The notes beneath the pieces are model-generated. The model had not been told where the DNA came from, did not search any database, and was given only the letters and a program-made list of their open reading frames with translations. From JBBQTQ01 sp038213135 (lineage in GTDB: Bacteria > Actinomycetota > Thermoleophilia > Gaiellales > Gaiellaceae), in assembly GCA_038213135.1 (NCBI GenBank), contig JBBQTQ010000015.1, forward strand, positions 1 through 37,758: a DNA stretch of 37,758 nucleotides, given 5' to 3'. Below, piece after piece: positions 30,996 to 37,758 of the stretch (position 1 is the first letter of the stretch; every line of letters begins with the position of its first letter). Position numbers and translations under genes: made by a program.

Positions 30996-32225
30996 TCAGC
31001 CAACAAAGCCCTCCAGCGTCTTGTCCGTCAGGCGGTCGAGCGCCCGTACGGCGAGCTCCAAGTGCTCCTCCTTCGTATCCTCCAGCTTCGTGTGCGAAAG
31101 GCCGCGCAGGCTCTGGACGAAGAGCATCGCGGTCGGGACGCCGGCGCGCGACACCTCGGCCGCGTCGTGGAGGGGACCGCTCGGCAGCCGCTCGGAGTGA
31201 CCTGCGATCTCGCGCACGGCCTCGTCGGCGAGCCCGATCAGGCGCTCGTCGAAGAGGATCGGCTCGATCGACCAGATCCTGCTCCAGGCGAGCTCGACAT
31301 CCTCCTCGGCGGCGAAGCGCTCGCTCGCCTCTTTCGCCTCGGCGAGCATCGCGCCGAGCTTCTCCGCGTCGAGGTGCCGCTGGTCGAGGATGCACTCCGC
31401 GGTCTCGACCACCGAGGTGACGATCCCGGGCTTGCAGACGATGCCGCCCATCGTGCCGACGGCGCCGTCGCCGGTGCGCTTGGCGATCTCGCGGATCTCG
31501 AGCGCCAGCTTGGCGGCCGCGCCGAGGGCGTCCCGGCGGCGGTCCATCGGGGTCGAGCCCGCATGCGCGGCCTGGCCGCTGAAGGTGATCTGGTGGCGCT
31601 CGACGCCGAAGGTGCCGAGCACGACGCCGAGCGGGCGGCCCAGGCTCTGGAGGACCGGGCCTTGCTCGATGTGGAGCTCGAGATAGGCGACGGCGTTCTC
31701 GAGCCGGGTGCGCGCCTCGAGCGCGTGGTCGAGCTGGACGCCGTGCTCGGCGAGGGCATCGGGCAGGCTGACGCCGTTCGCGTCACGCCGCTCGCGCAGC
31801 TCGGCCTGGTCGGCCATCGAGCCTGCGGCGGCGCTCGAGCCGAAGAGCGACCGGCCGAAGCGCGCCCCCTCCTCGTCGGCCCAGTTCACGAGCCGAACCG
31901 TCAGTGGGGGCGTGCCCTGCTCGGCGAGTCGACGCATGACCTCGACCCCTGCGAGCACGTTGAGGCAGCCGTCGAGCCAGCCACCATTCGGAACGGAGTC
32001 GATGTGGCCGCCGATCAGGAGGGCCCGATCCGACTCACCGGGCAGCGTGAACCACTGGTTGCCGGCTTCGTCGATCTCCTCCTGGCCGGGCGCGAGCCCC
32101 CGCAGCCATTCGCGCGCCCGCTCCCAGATCTCCGTCCAGGCAACGCGCTGAGCCCCGTGCTCGTCGCCCGTGAGCCGCTGCAGCTCGCGGAGCTCGGCGA
32201 CGGTGCGTGAAGGGTCGAGCGGCAC
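30996..32225 (-). CDS. M20-family N-carbamoyl-L-amino-acid hydrolase / ureidopropionase / allantoate amidohydrolase
   Basis: The 409-residue protein has the full metal and substrate motif set of the hydantoinase/carbamoylase group: GGHIDSVPNGGWLDG (His74, Asp85), NWADEEGARFG (Glu118, Glu119), YLELHIEQGPVLQ (His185), the dimer-domain AHAGSTPMDRRRDA, and C-terminal SGPLHDAAEVSRAGVPTAMLFV with GLSHTKLE. It hydrolyses an N-carbamoyl amino acid or ureido compound, releasing ammonia and CO2. Unlike the other M20 protein in the window the metal site is intact. It starts at a GTG with TAGGGT six bases upstream (leaderless), divergent to the oxidase operon. It may supply free amino acids to the neighbouring oxidases and aminotransferase, or belong to pyrimidine or purine breakdown. 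Confidence 0.92.
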   Translation of the reverse strand: MPLDPSRTVAELRELQRLTGDEHGAQRVAWTEIWERAREWLRGLAPGQEEIDEAGNQWFTLPGESDRALLIGGHIDSVPNGGWLDGCLNVLAGVEVMRRLAEQGTPPLTVRLVNWADEEGARFGRSLFGSSAAAGSMADQAELRERRDANGVSLPDALAEHGVQLDHALEARTRLENAVAYLELHIEQGPVLQSLGRPLGVVLGTFGVERHQITFSGQAAHAGSTPMDRRRDALGAAAKLALEIREIAKRTGDGAVGTMGGIVCKPGIVTSVVETAECILDQRHLDAEKLGAMLAEAKEASERFAAEEDVELAWSRIWSIEPILFDERLIGLADEAVREIAGHSERLPSGPLHDAAEVSRAGVPTAMLFVQSLRGLSHTKLEDTKEEHLELAVRALDRLTDKTLEGFVG

Positions 32226-32231
32226 GCGACA

Positions 32232-32241
32232 ACCCTAATAT
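32232..32241. promoter_or_regulatory. Divergent leaderless promoters (carbamoylase / oxidase operon)
   Basis: In the 24-base gap, TAGGGT on the minus strand (32237-32232) ends six bases before the GTG at 32225, and TAATAT on the plus strand (32236-32241) ends eight bases before the ATG at 32250. The two -10 boxes overlap by two bases. A recognisable -35 would have to lie inside the opposing gene. Confidence 0.55.
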
Positions 32242-32249
32242 CGCTGCCG

Positions 32250-33407
32250 ATGGGCGCGTCCGACGTCGTGGTGGTGGGCGGCGGCGCGATCGGAATCGCG
32301 TGCGCGTACGCGCTGACGGAGCGGGGCGCGAGGGTGACGGTGCTCGAGCGCGGCCCGCGGCTCGCCACCGGCTGCTCGGGCGCGAACGCAGGACTGATCT
32401 GCCCGAGCCATTCGCTGCCGATCGCGAACCCGCGGGCGCTTCGCGACGGCCTGCGCTGGCTCCTCTCGCCCGACAGCCCCTTCTACATCCGACCGCGGCC
32501 GGCGATCGTGCCGTGGCTCGCGCGCTTCGCCCTTGCGTCCACCGCTGCGCAAGCCGAAGCCGGCGAGCGCGCGGTCCACGAGCTGAGCGTCGAGAGCCTG
32601 CGCCTGCACGCCGAACTGGCGGAGCTCGGCACGAGCTTCGAGCGGCGAGGAACGCTCAACGTCTACGAGACCGAGGCCGGCCTCGCCGCCGCGCATGGCA
32701 AGCGGCTCACGCCCGAAGCTGTGCGCGAGCTGGAGCCCGCTGTTCGAGGCGAGATCGCCGGTGGCGTCTACCACGCAGACGAAGCGCACTGCGACTCTCG
32801 GCTCTTCGTCGAGGCGGTCGCCCGTGCCTCCGGCGCCGAGATCCGCACCGGCGTGGAGGTTCGCCGAATCCGCCACGGCAGGGTCGAGACAAGCGAGGGC
32901 GACCTGCAGACGGGAACGGTCGTGCTCGCCGCGGGCGCCTGGTCGGGACGGCTGGGGATCCGGTTACCCCTGCAGGGCGGCAAGGGCTACAGCGTCACCC
33001 TCGAAGCGGCGCCCGGCGATCCGTCGATCCCGGTCTTCCTGCAGGAGGCCCGCACCGTTGCCACGCCCCTGGGTGCCGGCCTGCGGCTCTCGGGGACGAT
33101 GGAGCTCGCCGGGCTCGACCTCCGGATCGACAAACGGCGAGTCGAGGCGATCCGCTCGTCGGTGGCTCGCGTGCTCGGCTGGGCCGACACGCGCCGAGTC
33201 GGCGAGACCTGGGCGGGACTGCGTCCCTGCCTGCCCGACGGATTGCCTGCGATCGGGAGCGCCGGCAGCTGTGTGATCGCGACCGGCCACGCAATGAAGG
33301 GCCTGTCCCTGGCGCCAGTCACCGGCAAGCTGGTTGCCGAGCTCGTCGCCGGCGACACGCCGATCTTCGACCTGACGCCGTTCCGGCCGGATAGGTTCCG
33401 GTGGTGA
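32250..33407 (+). CDS. FAD-dependent oxidoreductase, DAO family (D-amino acid/glycine oxidase type)
   Basis: The 385-residue protein has an N-terminal FAD-binding GGGAIGIACAYALTERGARVTVLERG (about 9-34), the GCSGANAGLICPSHSLPI loop, a mid-region VVLAAGAWSGRLGIRLPLQGGKGYSVTLE and a C-terminal GETWAGLRPCLPDGLPAIG with CVIATGHAMKGLSLAPVTGKLVAELVAG. This is the layout of DadA-, glycine-oxidase- and hydroxyproline-dehydrogenase-like enzymes, which oxidise an amino acid or secondary amine to the imino acid. There is no signal peptide. It is the first gene of an operon with a sarcosine-oxidase-like enzyme and an aminotransferase, all with 4-base overlaps. Confidence 0.9.
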   Translation: MGASDVVVVGGGAIGIACAYALTERGARVTVLERGPRLATGCSGANAGLICPSHSLPIANPRALRDGLRWLLSPDSPFYIRPRPAIVPWLARFALASTAAQAEAGERAVHELSVESLRLHAELAELGTSFERRGTLNVYETEAGLAAAHGKRLTPEAVRELEPAVRGEIAGGVYHADEAHCDSRLFVEAVARASGAEIRTGVEVRRIRHGRVETSEGDLQTGTVVLAAGAWSGRLGIRLPLQGGKGYSVTLEAAPGDPSIPVFLQEARTVATPLGAGLRLSGTMELAGLDLRIDKRRVEAIRSSVARVLGWADTRRVGETWAGLRPCLPDGLPAIGSAGSCVIATGHAMKGLSLAPVTGKLVAELVAGDTPIFDLTPFRPDRFRW

Positions 33408-34537
33408 GCAGTCAGCGCTACGACGCGATCGTCGTCGGCGTCGGCGGAATGGGCAGTGCGACGCTGGCTCACCTCGCCCGCCGCGGTCAGCGGGTGCTCG
33501 GGCTCGAGCGGTTCGACATCCCGCATGAGCAAGGCTCCTCGCACGGCCTGACGCGGATCATTCGGCTGGCCTACTACGAGCACCTCTCGTACGTGCCACT
33601 GCTGCGCCGTGCCTACGAGCTCTGGCGCGAGCTGGAGGCGGCACGCGGCGAGCGGTTGCTGCACGTCACCGGCTCGCTCGACATCGCTCCGCCTGGCAGG
33701 TTCGTCTTCGAGGGGTCGCTGCGCTCGTGCGTGGAGCACGGTCTCGACCACGAGGTGCTGGATGCCGCCGAGGTGGCGCGTCGCTTCCCGGCCTACCGCC
33801 TCGACCCCGACGCGATGACCGTCTTCCAGCCTGAGGGTGGCTTCCTGACCCCCGAGCGCTGCATCGTCGCGCACGTCGAGGAGGCGATCGCGGCCGGCGC
33901 CGAGATTCACGCACGCGAGCGGGTCCTCTCCTGGGAGCCCGTGGGCGACGGCGTCCGGGTCGAGACGGAGCGGGGCAGCTACGAGGCCGAGCGGCTCGTC
34001 CTGACCGCTGGGGCCTGGATGGGCCCTGTCGCCGGAATGCCGGTGACAGCGCAGAGGCAGGTACTCGCCTGGCTCCAGCCGCACCGGCCGGAGCTGTTCG
34101 CACCCGAGCGGTTCCCGGTCTTCAACCTGATGCTCGAGGAGGGCCGCTACTACGGCTTCCCGATCCACGGCATTCCGGGGTTCAAGTTCGGGCGCTACCA
34201 CCATCTCGGCGAGGCTGTCGATCCGGACACCGTCGACCGCGAGCCGGGCACCGAGGACGAGCGCGTGCTGCGCGAGTTCGCCGAACGCTACTTCCCCGAC
34301 GGCGCCGGCCCGACCATGACGCTGAAGACGTGCCTCTTCGAGCTGAGCCCGGACGAGCACTTCCTGATCGACCTGCACCCGGAGGCGCCGCAGGTCGTCG
34401 TCGGCGGCGGTTTCTCGGGGCACGGCTTCAAGTTCTGCTCGGTGGTCGGCGAGATCCTGGCCGACCTCGCGGTGGACGGCACGACCAGGCACGACATCGA
34501 GTTCCTGCGGCTCGCTCGGCTTAGGATCACGGCGTGA
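33404..34537 (+). CDS. Monomeric sarcosine oxidase / N-methyltryptophan oxidase-like (SoxA family) flavoenzyme
   Basis: I prefer the GTG at 33404, which forms GTGA with the upstream stop (377 residues); a GTG one codon earlier is possible. The FAD loop is VVGVGGMGSATLAHLARRG and the next motif SSHGLTRIIRLAYYEH is the family's active-site arginine region. The C-terminal KTCLFELSPDEHFLID holds the cysteine that binds FAD covalently in this family (Cys310), and GGGFSGHGFKFCSVVGEILADL follows. MSOX/MTOX enzymes oxidatively demethylate N-methyl amino acids, giving formaldehyde and H2O2. The substrate of this member is unknown. It is translationally coupled to both neighbours. Confidence 0.9.
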   Translation: MSSQRYDAIVVGVGGMGSATLAHLARRGQRVLGLERFDIPHEQGSSHGLTRIIRLAYYEHLSYVPLLRRAYELWRELEAARGERLLHVTGSLDIAPPGRFVFEGSLRSCVEHGLDHEVLDAAEVARRFPAYRLDPDAMTVFQPEGGFLTPERCIVAHVEEAIAAGAEIHARERVLSWEPVGDGVRVETERGSYEAERLVLTAGAWMGPVAGMPVTAQRQVLAWLQPHRPELFAPERFPVFNLMLEEGRYYGFPIHGIPGFKFGRYHHLGEAVDPDTVDREPGTEDERVLREFAERYFPDGAGPTMTLKTCLFELSPDEHFLIDLHPEAPQVVVGGGFSGHGFKFCSVVGEILADLAVDGTTRHDIEFLRLARLRITA

Positions 34538-35730
34538 AGCGAGCGAAACGGCTCGAGGCGATTCGCGGGTTCAACATCGACCGGGTCGCCGCGGCGGCCG
34601 ACGTGCCGACAGCCTCGGATCGCTGGCCGGTCCTGCGGATGGAGAACCTGGACACCGACCTGCCGTTGCCGCCGGGCGTGGTCGAGGCGACCCGCGCGGC
34701 GGTCGAGACCGCGCCGGCGAACAGCTGGCTCCCGTTCACCGGCGACCTCGAGCTGCGCGCGGCGATCTCGGAATTCACCGAGCGCCGAACCGGCCACCGC
34801 TACGACCCCGAGCGCGAGCTCGTGATCACCTGCGGCGGCATGGAAGGGCTCCTGAACACGATGCTGGCTCTCGTCGATCCCGGCGACGAGGTCGTGCTCA
34901 GCGACCCGATCTACGCGGGCCTCGTCAATCGCGTGCGGGTCGCGGGCGGCGAGCCACGGCTCGTGCCCCTGCGTGTGGAGGGCGGGGAGTGGCGCTACGA
35001 CGTCGAGGGGATGCTGGGGGCGATCGGCGAGCGAACCGCAGCGATCCTGCTGATGAGCCCGTCGATGCCGAGCGGTGTCTACCTCGAAGAGGAGGGATGG
35101 CGCGCGATCTGCTCGGCCTGCGTCGAGCGCGACCTCTGGCTGATCTACGACGCGGCGATGGAGCGGCTGCTCTTCGACGGGCGTCCGCTGATCCACCCGC
35201 TGAGCTTCGAGGGAATGGCCGAGCGGACGATCGTCGTCGGGTCGCTCTCCAAGGAGCATCGGATGATCGGGTGGCGCGTCGGCTGGGTGGCGGGGCCGCT
35301 GTCGTTCGTCGAGGACGCGGGCTGGTTGCACGTCTACAACACGACGACCCCGGTCGGGCTCGCGCGAGCGGCAGGTGTGGTGGCGCTGCGCAGCGGCGAC
35401 GGGCACGTCGAGGAGTGCGTGCGGGAACTGGAGCGGCGCCGTGACTTCATCCTCGAGACGCTCGTTGGCTGGCCGTTCGTGCGGCCGGCTGGTGGGTGGT
35501 CGATGCTGCTCGACACGCGCTCCCTCGGCATCGAGCCGGCGGAGGCGTCGCGGCTGTTGCTGGAGGAGTCGGCGATCGCCGCGACGGCAATGACCGGTTG
35601 GGGTGGCGATGTCGCGTCGAGCTACGTGCGCTTCGTCTTCAGCGCCGAGTCGCTCGAGCGGCTGGCGACGCTGGGCGAGCGAACAGCCGGCTCCACCCTC
35701 GGCCGTGCTGCAGAGGCGAACCGCATTTAG
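34534..35730 (+). CDS. Class I/II PLP-dependent aminotransferase
   Basis: The 398-residue protein has fold type I features: GDLELRAAISEFTERRTGHRYDPERELVITCGGMEGLLNTM, DEVVLSDPIYAGL, the cofactor aspartate Asp206 in LWLIYDAAMERLLFDG, the Schiff-base Lys240 in VVGSLSKEHRMIGWRVGW, and Arg248. The usual NPxNPTG loop reads SPSMPSGVYLEEE, so the asparagine that contacts the cofactor is changed. This places it among divergent aspartate-aminotransferase-like enzymes of unknown specificity. The GTG start overlaps the oxidase stop as GTGA. Its stop codon lies within the first of two palindromic operators that precede the exporter gene. Confidence 0.88.
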   Translation: MKRAKRLEAIRGFNIDRVAAAADVPTASDRWPVLRMENLDTDLPLPPGVVEATRAAVETAPANSWLPFTGDLELRAAISEFTERRTGHRYDPERELVITCGGMEGLLNTMLALVDPGDEVVLSDPIYAGLVNRVRVAGGEPRLVPLRVEGGEWRYDVEGMLGAIGERTAAILLMSPSMPSGVYLEEEGWRAICSACVERDLWLIYDAAMERLLFDGRPLIHPLSFEGMAERTIVVGSLSKEHRMIGWRVGWVAGPLSFVEDAGWLHVYNTTTPVGLARAAGVVALRSGDGHVEECVRELERRRDFILETLVGWPFVRPAGGWSMLLDTRSLGIEPAEASRLLLEESAIAATAMTGWGGDVASSYVRFVFSAESLERLATLGERTAGSTLGRAAEANRI

Positions 35731-35747
35731 TAACACAGTGTCACTAA
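35727..35747. promoter_or_regulatory. Palindromic operator 1 upstream of the MFS gene
   Basis: TTAGTAACAC and GTGTCACTAA flank a central A (35737); the half-sites agree at nine of ten positions. The form and length are those of TetR-family operators. It overlaps the aminotransferase stop codon. Operator 2 (35803-35823) is its near reverse complement, 76 bases centre to centre. Confidence 0.65.
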
Positions 35748-35802
35748 GTGGTTGGACCGCCGGCCCCGGCGGAACGGCGCGGGGTTCGGCTTCCGGCGAG
35801 AG

Positions 35803-35823
35803 AAAGTGACACAGTGTTACTAA
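35803..35823. promoter_or_regulatory. Palindromic operator 2, overlapping the MFS start codon
   Basis: AAAGTGACAC and GTGTTACTAA flank a central A (35813), with seven of ten half-site positions symmetrical. The right half contains the GTG (35814-35816) that I take as the exporter start. A bound TetR-type repressor would sit on the transcript or translation start. The 55 bases between the operators contain no other recognised element. Confidence 0.6.
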
Positions 35824-37046
35824 GTCGGGTTCCGCACGTCCTGCGCGAGCGCGACTTCTTCCTTCTCTGGGTCGCGCTGCTCGCGATGAACCTCGCGGGG
35901 CAGATGGTCGCCGTCGCGGTCGGGTGGCAGGTGTACGCGATCCATCGGAGCGCCCTCGACCTGGGGCTGATCGGACTCGCGGAGTTCGTGCCGCTGCCGC
36001 TGCTCGCGTTGCCCGCAGGACAGCTCGCCGACCGGCTGCCGCGACGGCTCGTCTTCGGAGTGTCGATCGTCCTCACGGGGATCGTCACGTCGCTGCTGCT
36101 GGTTGTGAGTCTCGCGGGCGCGCGCTCCCTCTGGCCGTTCCTCGTGCTCGCTGCCGGGACGGGCATCTCATCCGCCCTCGGGAACCCTGCGGGCCGGGCT
36201 ATCCCGCCGACGATCGTCCCGCCCGAGTCGCTCGGGAGCGCACTCGCCCTCCGCTCGGCCGGGTCGCAGGCCGCGGTCGTCGCGGGCCCGGCGCTCGGCG
36301 GCCTGCTCTTCGCCCTCCATCCGGAGCTGGTCTACGGGCTCGGCACGGTGCTGCTTGGAGTCGCGCTCGGGTGCGTGCTCGGCTTGCGCGTGGGCGGGCG
36401 CGTGCCTGCGGGCGAGCCGACGCCTGGGCTCGATAGCCTGCTCGCCGGGATCCGCTTTGTCCGCAGGACACCGGTGCTGCTGGGAGCGATCACCCTCGAC
36501 CTCTTCGCCGTCCTCTTCGGAGGAGCGATCGCGCTCTTACCGCTCTTCGCCCGTTCGATCCTGCACACGGGGCCGATCGGGCTCGGCGTTCTGCGCAGCG
36601 CGCCGGCCGTCGGAGCGCTGCTCGCCGCGGTCGTGATCGCCCGCCGGCCGCTCGCGGGCAACGCCGGCCGGACGCTGCTGGTCGTCGTCGGCGCGTTCGG
36701 CGTGAGCATGGTGGTGTTCGGGCTCTCCCGCTGGTTCGCGGTCTCGCTGATCGCGCTCGCCGTCAGCGGCTTCGTCGACATGATCAGCATGAACATCCGC
36801 TCGATGACGACGGCGCTGGCGACGCCCGATCCGCTCCGGGGGCGCGTCAACGCCGTCGAATGGGTCTTCATCAGCGCCTCGAACGAGCTTGGTGCCTTCG
36901 AGTCCGGCGCGGCGGCGGCGCTCGTCGGCGCGATGCCGGCCGTCGTCGCCGGGGGCGTGCTGACGATCCTGATCGCGCTCGTCTGGCCCAAGCTCTTCCC
37001 GGCGCTCGCGCGGATCGACCGGCTCGAGCAGCTACGGCCCGCCTGA
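35814..37046 (+). CDS. MFS transporter (MFS_3/EntS-like exporter)
   Basis: From the GTG at 35814 the protein has 410 residues; an in-frame GTG at 35748 would add 22 residues of proline- and arginine-rich sequence (VGPPAPAERRG) that does not look like a transporter start. The body has about twelve hydrophobic helices, an N-terminal VLRERDFFLLWVALLAMNLAGQMVAVAVGWQVYAI, the motif-A-like loop GQLADRLPRRLVFG between helices 2 and 3, and AGPALGGLLFAL. This resembles the EntS/MFS_3 exporter group that moves siderophores, drugs or metabolites out by proton exchange. Twin TetR-type palindromes flank its upstream region, so it is probably induced by a small molecule. Its stop overlaps the convergent gene by 15 bases. 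Confidence 0.88.
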   Translation: MLLSRVPHVLRERDFFLLWVALLAMNLAGQMVAVAVGWQVYAIHRSALDLGLIGLAEFVPLPLLALPAGQLADRLPRRLVFGVSIVLTGIVTSLLLVVSLAGARSLWPFLVLAAGTGISSALGNPAGRAIPPTIVPPESLGSALALRSAGSQAAVVAGPALGGLLFALHPELVYGLGTVLLGVALGCVLGLRVGGRVPAGEPTPGLDSLLAGIRFVRRTPVLLGAITLDLFAVLFGGAIALLPLFARSILHTGPIGLGVLRSAPAVGALLAAVVIARRPLAGNAGRTLLVVVGAFGVSMVVFGLSRWFAVSLIALAVSGFVDMISMNIRSMTTALATPDPLRGRVNAVEWVFISASNELGAFESGAAAALVGAMPAVVAGGVLTILIALVWPKLFPALARIDRLEQLRPA

Positions 37047-37758
37047 CTTCGCGATCCCGAGGCTTTCGATTGCCTGGCCGTAGGCCCGCCAGTTCTCGTT
37101 CGGCATGCCCACTTCTGCCAGGTAGAGCGAGAAGCCGACGGTGCCGCCCTGCTTCAGGAGCCGCGCGTACCGCCGTGGGGTCGGCAGCGGCAGCGAGCCG
37201 ACTGCATACGTGCCGATCGTGGGATGGACCTCGTCAACCGGGAAGAAGGGCTTCGCGCCGGCGACGCAGCTCGCCGGGGTCGCCGCGGCGCCGAACTGGT
37301 CGACGTATGCCTGCGGGAGGAAGACGAAGCCGCCCGACCGCCAGGCGGGCCAGTCGAGATCGTGCTGGTCAGGCCGGCAGTACGAGGAAACGGCAGCCGG
37401 CATGGTCGGCTCGAGCGCACGGAACGCACGTACGAGGAGGCCCGAGCGCGCCGCCCGGACGTGACTGAACCCGTCAGGGCCGGTGTAGCCGTACTCCGCC
37501 TCGGCGTCTGCGATGTAGAAGTCGAGCGCGTACTGACGAAGCAGCGAGACGGTCTGCTGGGCTTCCTTCTCCGGCTGGTCGCGCACGACGCCCCAGCCGC
37601 CGACCGGCAGCCCACTCGCAGCCCGGAAGCGTGTGACCCAGGTCGGGTCGATCGGCTTCACGTCGAGCCCGTCCTGAAGGAGGACCGCCACCCAGCCGAA
37701 GTGGTTCGCCCGCATCAGCTCTCCGAGCTGGGTCGGGTCGATGTCGTGTGGATGCGCG
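37032..37758 (-). CDS. TIM-barrel-like (glycoside-hydrolase-like) hypothetical protein, partial
   Basis: The open frame continues off the right edge: upstream of the internal ATG at 37715 it still reads in phase AHPHDIDPTQLGELM, so the N-terminus, probably including a signal peptide, is outside the window. The visible 241 residues carry alternating strand-helix sequence: HFGWVAVLLQDGLDV, GLPVGGWGVVRDQPEKEAQQTV, LDFYIADAEAEYGYTGPDG, AAVSSYCRPDQHDLDWPAWRSGGFVFLPQAYVDQFG and TVGFSLYLAEVGMPNENW. This resembles TIM-barrel glycoside-hydrolase-like proteins in which an acidic residue at the end of a strand (ADAEAEY) may be catalytic. I do not recognise a named family. It is convergent with the exporter gene. 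Confidence 0.65.
   Translation of the reverse strand, partial: AHPHDIDPTQLGELMRANHFGWVAVLLQDGLDVKPIDPTWVTRFRAASGLPVGGWGVVRDQPEKEAQQTVSLLRQYALDFYIADAEAEYGYTGPDGFSHVRAARSGLLVRAFRALEPTMPAAVSSYCRPDQHDLDWPAWRSGGFVFLPQAYVDQFGAAATPASCVAGAKPFFPVDEVHPTIGTYAVGSLPLPTPRRYARLLKQGGTVGFSLYLAEVGMPNENWRAYGQAIESLGIAKSGGP

Noticed and set aside
32987..35736. Two long minus-strand open frames opposite the oxidase/aminotransferase operon
   Set aside because: Shadows of well-supported plus-strand genes; sequence rich in Arg, Asp, His and Gln with no family features.
1..37758. CRISPR arrays, tRNA or rRNA genes, riboswitches
   Set aside because: No regularly spaced repeats, no cloverleaf-like segments and no conserved aptamer sequence were seen; intergenic gaps are mostly below 170 bases.

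Overview
The window looks like chromosomal DNA of a very GC-rich soil-type actinobacterium. The signs are strong G/C third positions, many GTG/TTG starts, 4-base stop/start overlaps (GTGA, ATGA, TTGA), leaderless promoters with only a TANNNT -10, and an unusual density of luciferase-like (LLM) flavin/F420 oxidoreductases. The gene content and secreted-protein families remind me of Thermoleophilia (Gaiellales/Solirubrobacterales-like), but that placement is an inference; there is no rRNA or other phylogenetic marker here. I see no tRNA, rRNA or CRISPR array.

Layout. Positions 1-1678 are an accessory edge with lower GC: the first codons of a transposase leaving the window on the minus strand, a small unknown ORF, and a lone HsdR-N-type nuclease with a C-terminal DUF5655-like domain. 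Positions 1718-11380 are catabolic genes: an LLM oxidoreductase; a minus-strand operon of M20 hydrolase, DUF2867-like protein and FAH-family hydrolase, followed by an M24 hydrolase; a divergent pair of an HMGL-like synthase and an oxalyl-CoA-synthetase-like ligase; then a PanE-like reductase overlapping a second LLM gene. Positions 11472-16089 are a complete branched-chain-amino-acid-type (Liv) ABC importer with binding protein, two ATPases and two permeases. A small lower-GC secreted protein (16266-16658) ends at a bidirectional hairpin.

Positions 16726-22031 are a minus-strand cluster: two PanE-like reductases, a creatinase-like M24 protein that has lost most metal ligands, a third LLM gene and a pentein (amidinotransferase-fold) enzyme. 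A DMT transporter diverges from it, followed by DNA polymerase IV overlapping a class III aminotransferase. Then come two more LLM genes, between which lies a secreted beta-propeller/PPC-repeat protein broken by two frameshifts.

Positions 29422-30924 hold the most interesting locus: an XRE-TPR regulator facing a 29-codon ORF for a short hydrophobic peptide that has its own promoter, ribosome site and hairpin. This is the architecture of peptide-pheromone (RRNPP-like) signalling systems. To its right are a carbamoylase-type M20 hydrolase, a divergent three-gene amine/amino-acid oxidation operon (DAO-type oxidase, sarcosine-oxidase-like enzyme, PLP aminotransferase), an MFS exporter framed by twin palindromic operators, and a partial secreted TIM-barrel-like protein that runs off the right edge.

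Taken together the window reads as a scavenging region for nitrogen-containing organic compounds: uptake (Liv), flavin-dependent oxidation (five LLM genes), C-N bond hydrolysis (two M20, two M24, one pentein), reduction or oxidation of keto/amino acids (three PanE-like, two oxidases), transamination and export. No single complete known pathway can be recognised, so substrates stay open.
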